The notes under the pieces: model-generated
Seen by the model: only the letters and a program-made list of their open reading frames with translations
Databases searched by the model: none
Told to the model about the DNA's origin: nothing
NCBI GenBank assembly: GCA_949128115.1
Contig: OX421968.1
Location: forward strand, 30,222,877-30,286,876
Direction of reading: 5' to 3'
From: Anaspis maculata
Lineage: Eukaryota > Arthropoda > Insecta > Coleoptera > Scraptiidae
DNA: 64,000 bases
Translations under genes and position numbers: made by a program
In this document: positions 22,416 through 31,931 of the stretch, one piece after another
Layout of the letters: every line of letters starts with the position of its first letter
How positions within the stretch are numbered: position 1 is the stretch's first letter

Positions 22416-23097
22416 CAGGGTGATTCAAAGTGTCGGACGACCTTGAAGGTGTATGATATGCAGGTATAGTACAGTACTGGGCAGTTGTTTTAAAGATCTA
22501 GGCTTTTCAATTTTGAAGTTATGGAGGTACAAAATTTTATTTTTCGATTTCTTCTATTTTCGTTGTTTCAAAAGATTTTAGCAAAAACTCCATTACATAT
22601 AGTGAAATAATGGATTCGAAAAATCAACCTCTGAATCTGTATTGAATTTCTGTTTTCTATACAGGTTGAGTCATAAACTATTCTGTTTTCTACACAGGTT
22701 GACTCATAAACTACAAAAATTCAGTTCTCCTAAGAAACCTGAAGCAAAGAATTCTATAAAATTGAATTGTGTTTTATTGTGCTCTACATAGGATATGGGA
22801 CTGTTTGCAGGCACTTTTGGAAAAAAATAACTTCCAAGATTCATGACTCACCCTTTATACAAAAGAGAAATTCATCACAGATTTATATGTTGATTTCTGG
22901 CACTCATTGTTTTTCCATAAACAGTTCACCAAAATCTTTTGAAACAACGAAAATAGAGGCTATCGAAGAACCAACTTTTGCTCCTCCACAACTTTAAAAC
23001 TGGAAGACATTGGAATCTTTTCAACAACTTTTCAGCACTCTACTACACCTCTACATTACGCTTTTTCAAGATGGTCCGACATTATTGAGTCACTCTG
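22416..23097. mobile_element. Fold-back MITE, TIR CAGGGTGATTC, TA target
   Basis: The left end reads CAGGGTGATTCAAAGTGTCG; the right end is the complement with a few changes (GTCCGACATTATTGAGTCAC, then TCTG). TA flanks both ends (22414-22415, 23098-23099), typical of the Tc1/mariner group. An internal block around CGTTGTTTCAAAAGATTTT is mirrored near 22930-22960. A unit around TTGAGTCATAAACTA is tandemly duplicated at 22660-22720. It encodes no protein. Related half-elements occur near 25500-25670 and at 52474-52770. Confidence 0.75.
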
Positions 23098-23714
23098 TAT
23101 GAATAAATAAGCTTTTCTTCAACGAGATACTGGACAATGAATGACATGGGATGATACGAAACAAATGACACCATGCACGAATAATGGCGCCGGGTGGAAA
23201 TCTCTCACCCCACCACCGCATTACATTGGCAATAATAAATAATAATATCCGAAGATACTCTAGTGATTAAATTCATTGAGGGTGACTTAGCGATTGTTTA
23301 TGAATAATGCACAGTTATTATTGGGGAATAAATGGTTGCCAGAGTGAAGTGAACACAGGTATATTGTTGGTTAAGAACAGGTGATTGTCCGCCAATATGT
23401 ATTTGTTTATAGTGATCAAACCGGCTCAATCACAAACAAAATGTGCAATTTGGATGTAATAAATCATTTTGTGGGAAAGTTTGACTGATATTTGATACGG
23501 AATAATATATTTATTGAATCTTATGAACTCTTATGAACAACTGGCATAACAAGCCTCTTGGTTATAATGAATAAGTGATTTTAAAATAATTATTTGATGC
23601 AAACGACATATGGTGACATATACTTTGTTATAGTATTTGTTATTGAATTGGTACGAAACAAGTATTTATTACCTATAAATGAAACTTTTCTCTCAGTGTG
23701 CGCTGAGAACTACC

Positions 23715-23935
23715 CTTCTTATAAACTGGTATGACCCTGCCTTTCTTCCACAAATCAGGGAATGTTGAGGACCTTAGGGATAGATTAAAGATCAAAACCA
23801 ACAGTTCAGTCAGTACAGCGGCGCAGTCTTTAATAAAAAAAAGAAGGCACCTGATTGGGGCCCTTTGTCGTTCCCGATTTCAACTTTTTCAGTGCACGCA
23901 GGATGCTCTGCTCATCTCCTATGGCTCAGAGATAC
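23715..23935 (-). pseudogene. LINE reverse transcriptase N-terminal fragment
   Basis: On the minus strand the sequence encodes ILRALKKLKSGTTKGPNQVP, then, after a short interruption at a poly(A/T) run, KDCAAVLTELLVLIFNLSLR and STFPDLWKKGRVIPVY. This is the conserved start of the jockey/CR1-type RT domain. Nothing convincing follows in either direction; the piece is truncated at both ends. The 24050-24300 segment upstream on the minus strand may be a further decayed part but is not recognisable. Confidence 0.7.
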
Positions 23936-24987
23936 GCCTGTCATGCGTTAAAAACTCACTAGGATACTGCGTATTGCCCCTTTTGCTTCTTATGAATTTG
24001 AAGAAATAGGTTCCTTCTCATTACTTTTTCACGTCCAAGTTACCGTTTAACTGAAAAATGAGAAAAACCGGAACCATGTCCCCGTGATGATGGTTTCTAT
24101 AGAATCCATGACGCGAACGCCGGAATCTCTGAGTATTGTGATATGTTGCTCAGACAGGTCAAAAAGGTCACTATACAAAAATTCAGCTTTGTGGGAATCA
24201 TTTCCGGGTTTGGCCTTGGCTAACACGATTGTAATGGAAACACACTTGAAAATCTGTCAGCATTTAACCCCGTAGTTGACTTTTGTAACAAGAGAGGGTG
24301 CCAAAGGTTTATTCCACCATACCTGCCATCGTCACCGTACATGAAACCAATCATCAACCTCAAAACGTCAACCAATTCCAATTGTGAATCTAATTCTAAT
24401 GAAGTTTGAAGTTCTCCGATAGTCAGTCAATACCTAAATCGATTGGAGGTACTGGCTCTGGCCACCATTTCCACCTACATTGAGGGAATGTGGACGATGA
24501 CATCGTGTAGGAGAGACAGTGCACATCTTGTATTATTCAATTATATAATTATCACTATAGTGATTAGCGATATTTTACGAACTGTGATTACACATTTCTA
24601 TACACTTGATGTAGGCTTTCCAAAATTAAATTATTAGTTTTTATGGTTTTGATGTTTTCACAAAGACTGAAAATACAAACAGAACCATTTCCTGGTAACT
24701 TGATGACAATGGACATGAAGCGAACGTCTCTCGAACGTCCGATGATAAACGTTCTATGGAAGTCCAATGTTTTGACATATCAACACTAAACAGACGTTCT
24801 TTGGACGTACATCGGATGGTGATTGGTGGAGGGTATGTTAATGGACATCTACTCCTCCACAAAGAGATTACCAATTAAGTTGATAGGACTACTTTACGCT
24901 ATCTGGGAACAGCCAAATTTGTGCGCGCGCTGAGTTTCAATAATTCAATAAACTCCATCAGCACAAAATACAGCACAATGTAGGTAT

Positions 24988-25107
24988 CGTGTGATCAACT
25001 GAATACTTATTTTAGGTAGGCTGTGGCCTGGTCAAATTCAGGGGTGCGAAGCTGCGTTCGGCCAGGCCACAGCCTACCTAAAATAAGAATTCATTTGATC
25101 ACACAAT
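24988..25107. repeat. Hairpin with arms of about 45 bp
   Basis: GTGTGATCAACTGAATACTT and the following TTTTAGGTAGGCTGTGGCCT (up to about 25034) are mirrored by AGGCCACAGCCTACCTAAAA and onwards to GATCACAC at 25065-25107. The loop is about 30 bp. It is a compact fold-back, probably a MITE remnant; a hairpin RNA is possible if transcribed. Confidence 0.65.
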
Positions 25108-25689
25108 ATTGTATAGTGCGGCGGTTAACGACTATTTTTCAGAGAAACCTTGCATTTTGTGATAAAAGCATGAAACTTGGCATATACGCTCTATAGACTG
25201 TCTTTTACTATATACGAGGCGGACCCACGGTGGAACCGCCATGCAGCTGTCAAAATTGCAATTTGCCTACCTTTCAGGGGCAAGAACTGAAGCCGAATAT
25301 CGAGTTGGTTCAAAAGTGACGTCTATCAATGCAGTAGACTTTCACAGTGAAACTTTCACCACAACAAATGTCAATATTACAAAAGAAGGGCGAATGGGAA
25401 GGCATAGTTCCAGCCGCGGCACAGAATTTCAAGCCCTTCTATTTTCGTCAATTGAAATTATGTTGGTATACTACTTCTGGCAAAATTATGACTACAAAAT
25501 ATTAACCACAGAATGTGTATTGAATTTATGTTTTCTATACAGGGAGAGTTATAATCATAAGCTATAAAAGTTCAGTTTTCGTTAAAATACAGAAGCCCAA
25601 GCATTCCATGAAAATGATGCATGCATTTCAGGAAAAATATAATTTTTAGGATTCACAACTCACCCTTTATAATTTTTCTATCACCCTCT

Positions 25690-28010
25690 GCTATAAACTG
25701 CTTAACGAAAAATAAGGATATTGAAAATTGTTGCTCAAGTTCAAATAGGGATAACTCAAGGAAAAATTAACCAATTTTAAAAAAAATTAGCATTGCCTGA
25801 TAGGACTATTCTTTGGCTACAAGGTGGTTTTCTTAGTTCAATCATCCATCGCATTTTGCAAGATATACAGGGTGCCAAAGGAAGAAGTGAAAATCGGTGA
25901 ATTTTCGAAGTCATCTACCTGCTTCAGAAAAAATGTCAGTTTTTTTTCGAGTTAATTTTTAGAAAGCCTGCGTCAAAATCTGTCGACTGATGGTAATTTT
26001 TTTATTCAGTTTTTTTTTTCAAAATTTTTTGAATTATTTTTATGAAATCGAAAAAATTCGATGTTGTATGATTTCACTTGTTTGTTTGAGAAATCTATAG
26101 CTGAAGCAGACATGGGCCTAGAATCGAAATTTGTTTTGAATTACAGGGCAGAAGGCGCATATACGCATATTCTCATAGCAAGGATGTTTTTCAGAGCAAA
26201 CTCGACTGAGATGGAGGATGGTTTGGACATTTTCAATCAGCAAACATTCCCATGCCGGCTGTCCAAAGGACAAGACAAATATGTCAAAAACTATACTGGT
26301 GATGGTTGGGAAGAAATTTATTGCAGCAATAAACCTATACAATGAAACAACATCAAACAATCAATAACTTGCATAATCGACTTCTCAAAATCGTAGCATT
26401 CTTGAAGGGATTTATTCGAGCACTCAACGATTGAACGATCTTGCCTTCCAGTGCAGTGTTGTCTTTTGTCTTCGACTTGAGCCAGGTCTTCTAGCGACAC
26501 CCACCCGCAGTGTCCATGTTGTACTTCCATAAAAGTCTAGAAATTAGGCTTTGTGATGTTACTCTGACCTAACTATCCTGATCTGATAAATCCAACATGT
26601 AACAAAGTATTATAATAATCTTTATTAATGTTTTACACACGTCAAATAGTAGGTACATATAAGTATAAGATAAAATATTATTCAAATCTAGAAACATATT
26701 AACAAACATCATTATAAACAACCAAGAAAACGAAAAACAAGATCACTGTCGTGGGGTGAAACTGCATGTCATGAATTCATTTATTGAATAAAATGCACTG
26801 TCGATGAGGTACTCTCTTATAATTTTTTTGAACGTTTGACGTTCTTGTGTCCTGACTGTGGATGGAATAGAAATCAAAAACTTTACTCCATAATAGCTGA
26901 CACCATCGCGGGTTTTGCTCAATCTCAGAAATTTCAGGTGGATGTCTTCCCTGTTCCTGATTTCGTAGCGGTGGGTCTCACCCCTGGACACGCTACTCTC
27001 GAGTTGATGGTCCCTCACGTAGAGCAAGCAATCCAAGATATACATAGACGGTAATGTCAAAATACGCAGCGACCTGAAGGCTTCCCTGCAGTCGTCACGA
27101 TATCCCAGCCCTGCAACCACACGAACAGCTCTCCGATGTATCGGAAATACAGAAGAGGCGTGGGGGGAGTGGCCCCAGATCAGGAGCGCATATGACATAA
27201 TAGGGTGTACTGAGCCAAAGTATGCCGTTCTCAAAGTCTGTCTAGACACCCTACCCGCCAGACCCCTCAGAAGAAAGATCCTCCTTGAGGCTGTCGAGCA
27301 GACCGACCCCGTGTGGGTCTCCCAGCCAAGCCGCGGGCATAGAGTGATTCCCAGGAACTTCACAGACGCAGCAGCATCCGGAGTCTCACCGACCCCATTT
27401 CGCAGTCCAAAAACCATGAGTTCTGTCTTAGCAGCATTCAGACATAACCTGTTTGCAAGACACCATTCGGTCATGGCAAACTTGACGCTATTGACGGATA
27501 CCTCCTTAGGAAGTCACTTGTATCGGTTGGTTTAATGATTCAATGAGACGGTTTGTGAAGTGAAATCATACTTTATCACCAAATTTCAATAGAAGCCGTT
27601 TACAGAATCGACATCAATTTTTATTTGATTTTATAAAAAAAAAAATTAAAAACTTTTTGGAAAAAAACCTGATTTAAAAAATTCACTATTTTTTGACAGA
27701 TTGATGCAGGCTTTCAAAAAATGAACTGAGAAAAAATCTGACATTTTTTCTAAAACAGGTAGACCACTTCGCAAATTCACTAATTTCCACCTCTTCCCTT
27801 GGCACCCTGTATATCTTGCAAAATGCGATGTATGATCAAACTAAGGACAGCACCTTGTAGCCAAAGAATAGTCCTATCAGGCAGTGTTAATTTTTTTGAA
27901 ATTGGTCAATTTTCCCTTCAGTTATCTTTATTTAAACTTGAGCGACAATTTTCAATATCCTTATTTTTCGTTGAGCAGTTTAATCCACCTTTAAGGTGGT
28001 ACGACAGTTT
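25690..28010. repeat. Fold-back element with a central insertion containing a LINE fragment
   Basis: 25690-25867 is inverted relative to 27811-28010 (TGATAGGACTATTCTTTGGC and AAATGCGATG occur on opposite strands). Inside it, CAGGGTGCCAAAGG at 25868 mirrors CCTTGGCACCCTG at about 27799-27811, and 25900-26080 pairs with 27560-27790. The centre holds unassigned sequence (26090-26590) and a LINE piece (26595-27535). Two open frames on opposite strands, 26061-26345 plus and 26318-26530 minus, lie in the centre; I recognise neither and both may be chance. Confidence 0.65.
26595..27535 (-). pseudogene. 5'-truncated LINE, C-terminal part of the reverse transcriptase
   Basis: An uninterrupted minus-strand frame of 243 codons (27474-26743) starts WCLANRLCLNAAKTELMVFG and continues through VKFLGITL, SYALLIWGHSP and LTLPSMYILDCLLYVRDH. 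These are the thumb and C-terminal blocks of jockey/CR1-type RT proteins. Downstream on the same strand comes a 3' untranslated region with AATAAA near 26619-26624. The RT catalytic blocks are absent because of 5' truncation, the usual result of incomplete target-primed insertion. The frame itself is clean, which suggests a fairly recent insertion. Confidence 0.8.
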
Positions 28011-28077
28011 TTAATCACCTTGTACTTACCTGATAAAAGTGATTGAGTTTCATGATATAATTACGATAAGGTAGTCC

Positions 28078-28195
28078 TTGCGATGTTTTTTCCATGCTAT
28101 GTTTTCTTCATGCGATGTCTTTTCCATGCTATGTTTTCTCCGCTATGTTTTTTCCGGATATGTTTTTTCCAGCGATGTTTTTTCCTAGATCCGTT
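28078..28195. repeat. Degenerate minisatellite of about 20 bp units
   Basis: Units of the form GCTATGTTTTTTCC or GCGATGTTTTTTCC recur six or seven times in about 118 bp with spacer changes. The reverse complement of the core (GGAAAAACATAGCA) also recurs three times within the LTR-like insertion at 13943-15201. Confidence 0.7.
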
Positions 28196-28209
28196 CTTTA
28201 TACAGCCAT

Positions 28210-28735
28210 TGGTCGAATAGACGCTAATGTGCCGTATCCTAAGGGCTAGGAAAATCAGTTTTCAATTTGACTTTTTTTTGTTAATGTGATCTCGTTTAGA
28301 GTACCAAGTCTATGTCACAAGGTCATCGAATTCATACCTGTCACTGAATCTGTGACGAGATCAGTGATGAAAACAGGGATGAGAGCAAGTACCTATACCT
28401 GCAAGTATGCCAGAAAACTATGATGAAGAGCGTTCTGTTTGAAATTCTTGATTTCATCTTAATCCATTTAGATTGCTCCTTTCACCCTGAACGAGATTGA
28501 TGACATCAAATGGATGACCGTGTGAAAATTTTTGGCATACTTGCAGGTATACATGCTCTCATCCTTGTTATCATCACTGATCTTGTCACAGATTTTCAGT
28601 GACAGGAATTCAATGACCGTGAGTTTATTTTTTCAAATACGTAGGTATAGTATATTATTGTTAATTTTTCTCATTTCCCTTGTTTTTTTTTTAAAGCAGA
28701 TGAAGAAAAAGAGTGATCTTAGACGCTAATAAGTG
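28210..28735. repeat. Fold-back inverted repeat
   Basis: The left arm (about 28300-28420: CACTGAATCTGTGACGAGAT, ACCTGCAAGTATGCCA) is mirrored at 28530-28620 (TGGCATACTTGCAGGT, ATCTTGTCACAGATTTTCAG). TAGACGCTAAT near 28219 appears again near 28718 in direct orientation. The loop lies at about 28430-28520. No coding capacity. Confidence 0.6.
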
Positions 28736-29258
28736 GATAGGAAAAGTCAATCAATCACGAGTGAAATTTGGCCAGACAAACTGATGGCATCTGACTGAAA
28801 ATAACAACTATTCTAGGTCTGATTATCTGATAATAGGATTAAACACGGATTGGACATGATTATGGTCTTCCAGACTTCTTCTGTGTGACGTTTGATTTTG
28901 CAAAAACCTCGGAGAATCCCAGCTTGAGTTCGGAAAGTATGGCAAATGCACACCAGACTTTTGGCATCTTCTCCACAACAGCCACAAGTTTACGCATAGA
29001 TATCACGTTGAGAAAATTCTCAAGTACCATTTTTTTGATCTTATGAGTATTCTATAGTAATCAACATGCTGCAACGCAATGCTGCTAACAGGAGTATATA
29101 CCTGTACCGTAAATTCAAAATGTGCCATATAACTCCCGAGACAAGTGGGCGTATCATTCCTTTTTAGAGAACCCATAACCCAATATTTGGGGCGGATGAT
29201 AGATGGAAACTTTAACTGGTCAACTCCATTCGCAAATATCGCTGGAAGGCAACAAGAC
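28736..29258. other. Stretch with no recognisable gene (5' flank of the BEL element)
   Basis: Nothing recognised. This is the DNA into which the retrotransposon inserted; it continues after 35448. Confidence 0.4.
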
Positions 29259-29263
29259 CTTGT

Positions 29264-29520
29264 TGTAAATGCACGTAGACAGTTTAAGTGTTAGACACAA
29301 TCGGCTATATTTATTTGGGAGAAACCGGCCCATCTACCTGCCGGTGGTTGGAGGGGGTAACCCACCCTCTCAATGATTTCTTGTATTCTTGTAACCGTCA
29401 TTCTCTTTACTTTCGCCGTCGTGGCTACATGTCCATTCAAAACCTAAATAAACGTGTTGAAAGGCAGATTGTACGCTTCTTTCTCCTTTCGACCCATTGA
29501 GCTATCGAAGCATTAAAACA
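29264..29520 (+). repeat. 5' LTR of the BEL/Pao element
   Basis: Starts TGTAAATGCACGTAGACAG and ends CATTAAAACA. It contains AATAAA within CCTAAATAAACGTG at about 29445, a probable poly(A) signal. The sequence just after it, TTGGTCCTTCCAACGCGG, is the position of the primer-binding site; I cannot assign the tRNA with confidence. Confidence 0.93.
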
Positions 29521-29804
29521 TTGGTCCTTCCAACGCGGATTGGCCACTAAAGCGCGAAAAGTGAAGTTAACAGAAAAAGTGACATTAAAACACAAATGTG
29601 ATGGTGCTCCGGCCACCCCGTGGGTAAAGGCTCCGGAATCGTCAACAAAAAACCACAACAAGTGCCAGGATCAGCCATTGGACAATAGCAGCCAGAAAAT
29701 CCAGCATCCAAGGCAACATCAGCAGCGAGGTAGCCAGAAGCCAGCATCGGTTCGGTCTGTAAGTCCTCCAATTCTTAATTGTAGCAATTAGAGTGAACAG
29801 CGAA

Positions 29805-31931
29805 ATGAGCCAGTTGACTAAATTAATAGCAGCGCGTGGGGCTGTAAAGGGTAAGCTAACGCGGCAAGCGAAATTTGTTAGTGAGTTTGATTCGGCTACC
29901 GGTGATTTCGAGCTTTTACGTACTCGCCGCGAAGCGCTTAAGGGTATTCAAGACGAATTTGAGGAGTTGCAAGTTCAAATCGAGTTACTGCAAGAACAGG
30001 CGGACGAAGGAGTACACGAACAAACTCGCGAACAGTTCGAAAATTCAATATATGACGTCATTACGGCCATAAACAAGTTTTTGAAGCCACCAAATCTCAC
30101 TCAATCCTCTAATAGTGCAGGATCAAGTAATCTACAGCCAAACCCTCTTGTTTCCGCCACTCTTAATTTGCCAAAAATAAATATGAAGCCATTTTCTGGC
30201 GAGTTCCGGGAATGGTCTTCCTTTGAAAATACCTTCGAATCCCTCGTAGGGAAAAACGGCCAAATCGCAAAAAGTGATAAGCTACATTACCTAAAATCAT
30301 GCCTCCGAGGTGAAGCCTCGCGAGCTATAGAAAGCCTTGCTATCTCAGATGCAAATTATGACGCAGCATGGACAATTCTGCGAAAAAGATTTAGGCACAC
30401 GCGATTAATTGTGGAGGATCACGTGATGTCAATCATCAAGGCCGAGCCTGTCTCAAAGGGTTCATATGAATCATTGAGACAACTTGTTGACACCACGCGT
30501 TCCAATATAGAATCGCTTAAATCATTAAAGGTACCTGTCGAGCATTGGGATGCCATATTGGTCCCATTACTCAAGGGAAAATTAGATTATAATTCCGAAA
30601 AGGAGTGGCAGGGTACTCTAAATTCAGAAATTCCGACCTTTCAAGAATTTATCGACTTCTTGGACAAGCGGTGTCTGACGGTCGCGTCAATGGACAAAAC
30701 TCGGCAAAGACCATTTACGATCACTAAAAACAAGGCCATAAGCGGCGTAGTAATCAATCAAAGGCCATGTGTTATATGCAACGGCAAGGATCACATGATC
30801 TATCAATGTTCTACATTCGCAAAAATGTCCATCGACACGCGCTTGACAAAGGTCAAAAATCTAAAACTATGCGAAAATTGCCTAAAGGCTAATCACCAAG
30901 CCGGGCAGGGTCGATCAAAATTCAGTTGTCGATATTGCCATCAGTCACACAATTCTTTGATTCATCAAAATCGCGTTCAAGAAACGAAACCACAGACCGA
31001 AATCGCACCTGAACCCGAAATCAGTCTTGCCAGTCAGGTAACGAAAGGCTCGGGCATTGTCATGTTATCAACGGCAGTTGTAAACATAAAGGATGCCACT
31101 GGAAATTTCCACGAGGCACGAGCACTTCTCGACGGAGGCTCGATGGCTAATTTCATAAGTAACAACTTATGTAAGAAATTAGGACTCAAGCCCGAGAAAA
31201 CTAATGTAACCGTAGCGGGCATAAGCAAGGTCCAAATGCAAATCAATCAAGCAGTCAATGTAAGGATTCATTCCAAGGTCAATCGATTTTCGCAAAATCT
31301 TCGGTGTCTGGTGACTGAGAAAATAACGGAAAACATACCGCTTTCCTCCTTCAGTCGGGAATTGATAACCGTTCCATCTCACATAAAACTCGCTGACGAG
31401 GAGTATTATAAATCTCGACCGGTAGATTTGCTAATCGGTTCCGCGGCATTTTGGGACTTTCTATGCGACGGTCACATAGAAATAAACAAGGAGCACCCTC
31501 GCTTTCAAAACACAAAATTGGGATTTATTATCGGCGGCATGCTTCAGACGGGTTCCGATAATAAACAAACCATAACCAACCATTGTCTAACAATGGAGCA
31601 AATCGATAACAGTCTTCAGAAATTCTGGGAACTGGACGAATGCCTAGTAAAACCGGAAGCCATTCTCTCCTCGGAACAACGGGCTTGCGAAAATTTCTTT
31701 GCCAAAACAACCAGCCGAGACGTTGATGGTCGGTTTATTGCACGGCTGCCTTTCAAACAAGACCCCAATTTAGGGGAATCTCAGAATTCAGCGATAAGGT
31801 GCTTTACCTCGCTGGAACAAAAACTACAAAAGGATCCGACGTTGAAAGCGTCTTACTGCGGATTCATGAAAGAATACCGCTCGTTATCTCACATGGAGGT
31901 AGTTCCTACCCAGGAGATAACCATGCACTAA
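29805..31931 (+). CDS. BEL/Pao Gag, aspartic protease and start of Pol
   Basis: The first ATG of the frame is at 29805 (MSQLTKLIAARG); the open frame reaches a little further 5' without an ATG. After an N-terminal coiled-coil-like stretch comes a DUF1759-type capsid region (about residues 130-290, with FSGEFREWSSFENTF). A CCHC knuckle, CVICNGKDHMIYQC, lies near residue 325, followed by a second Cys/His cluster beginning CENCLKANH. A retropepsin-like domain follows near residue 445 with LLDGGSMANFI; the usual D-S/T-G is D-G-G here. The protein ends inside the N-terminal linker of the polymerase (YRSLSHMEVV), 708 residues from the ATG. The terminating TAA (31929-31931) is probably caused by a frameshift. 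Confidence 0.9.
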   Translation: MSQLTKLIAARGAVKGKLTRQAKFVSEFDSATGDFELLRTRREALKGIQDEFEELQVQIELLQEQADEGVHEQTREQFENSIYDVITAINKFLKPPNLTQSSNSAGSSNLQPNPLVSATLNLPKINMKPFSGEFREWSSFENTFESLVGKNGQIAKSDKLHYLKSCLRGEASRAIESLAISDANYDAAWTILRKRFRHTRLIVEDHVMSIIKAEPVSKGSYESLRQLVDTTRSNIESLKSLKVPVEHWDAILVPLLKGKLDYNSEKEWQGTLNSEIPTFQEFIDFLDKRCLTVASMDKTRQRPFTITKNKAISGVVINQRPCVICNGKDHMIYQCSTFAKMSIDTRLTKVKNLKLCENCLKANHQAGQGRSKFSCRYCHQSHNSLIHQNRVQETKPQTEIAPEPEISLASQVTKGSGIVMLSTAVVNIKDATGNFHEARALLDGGSMANFISNNLCKKLGLKPEKTNVTVAGISKVQMQINQAVNVRIHSKVNRFSQNLRCLVTEKITENIPLSSFSRELITVPSHIKLADEEYYKSRPVDLLIGSAAFWDFLCDGHIEINKEHPRFQNTKLGFIIGGMLQTGSDNKQTITNHCLTMEQIDNSLQKFWELDECLVKPEAILSSEQRACENFFAKTTSRDVDGRFIARLPFKQDPNLGESQNSAIRCFTSLEQKLQKDPTLKASYCGFMKEYRSLSHMEVVPTQEITMH

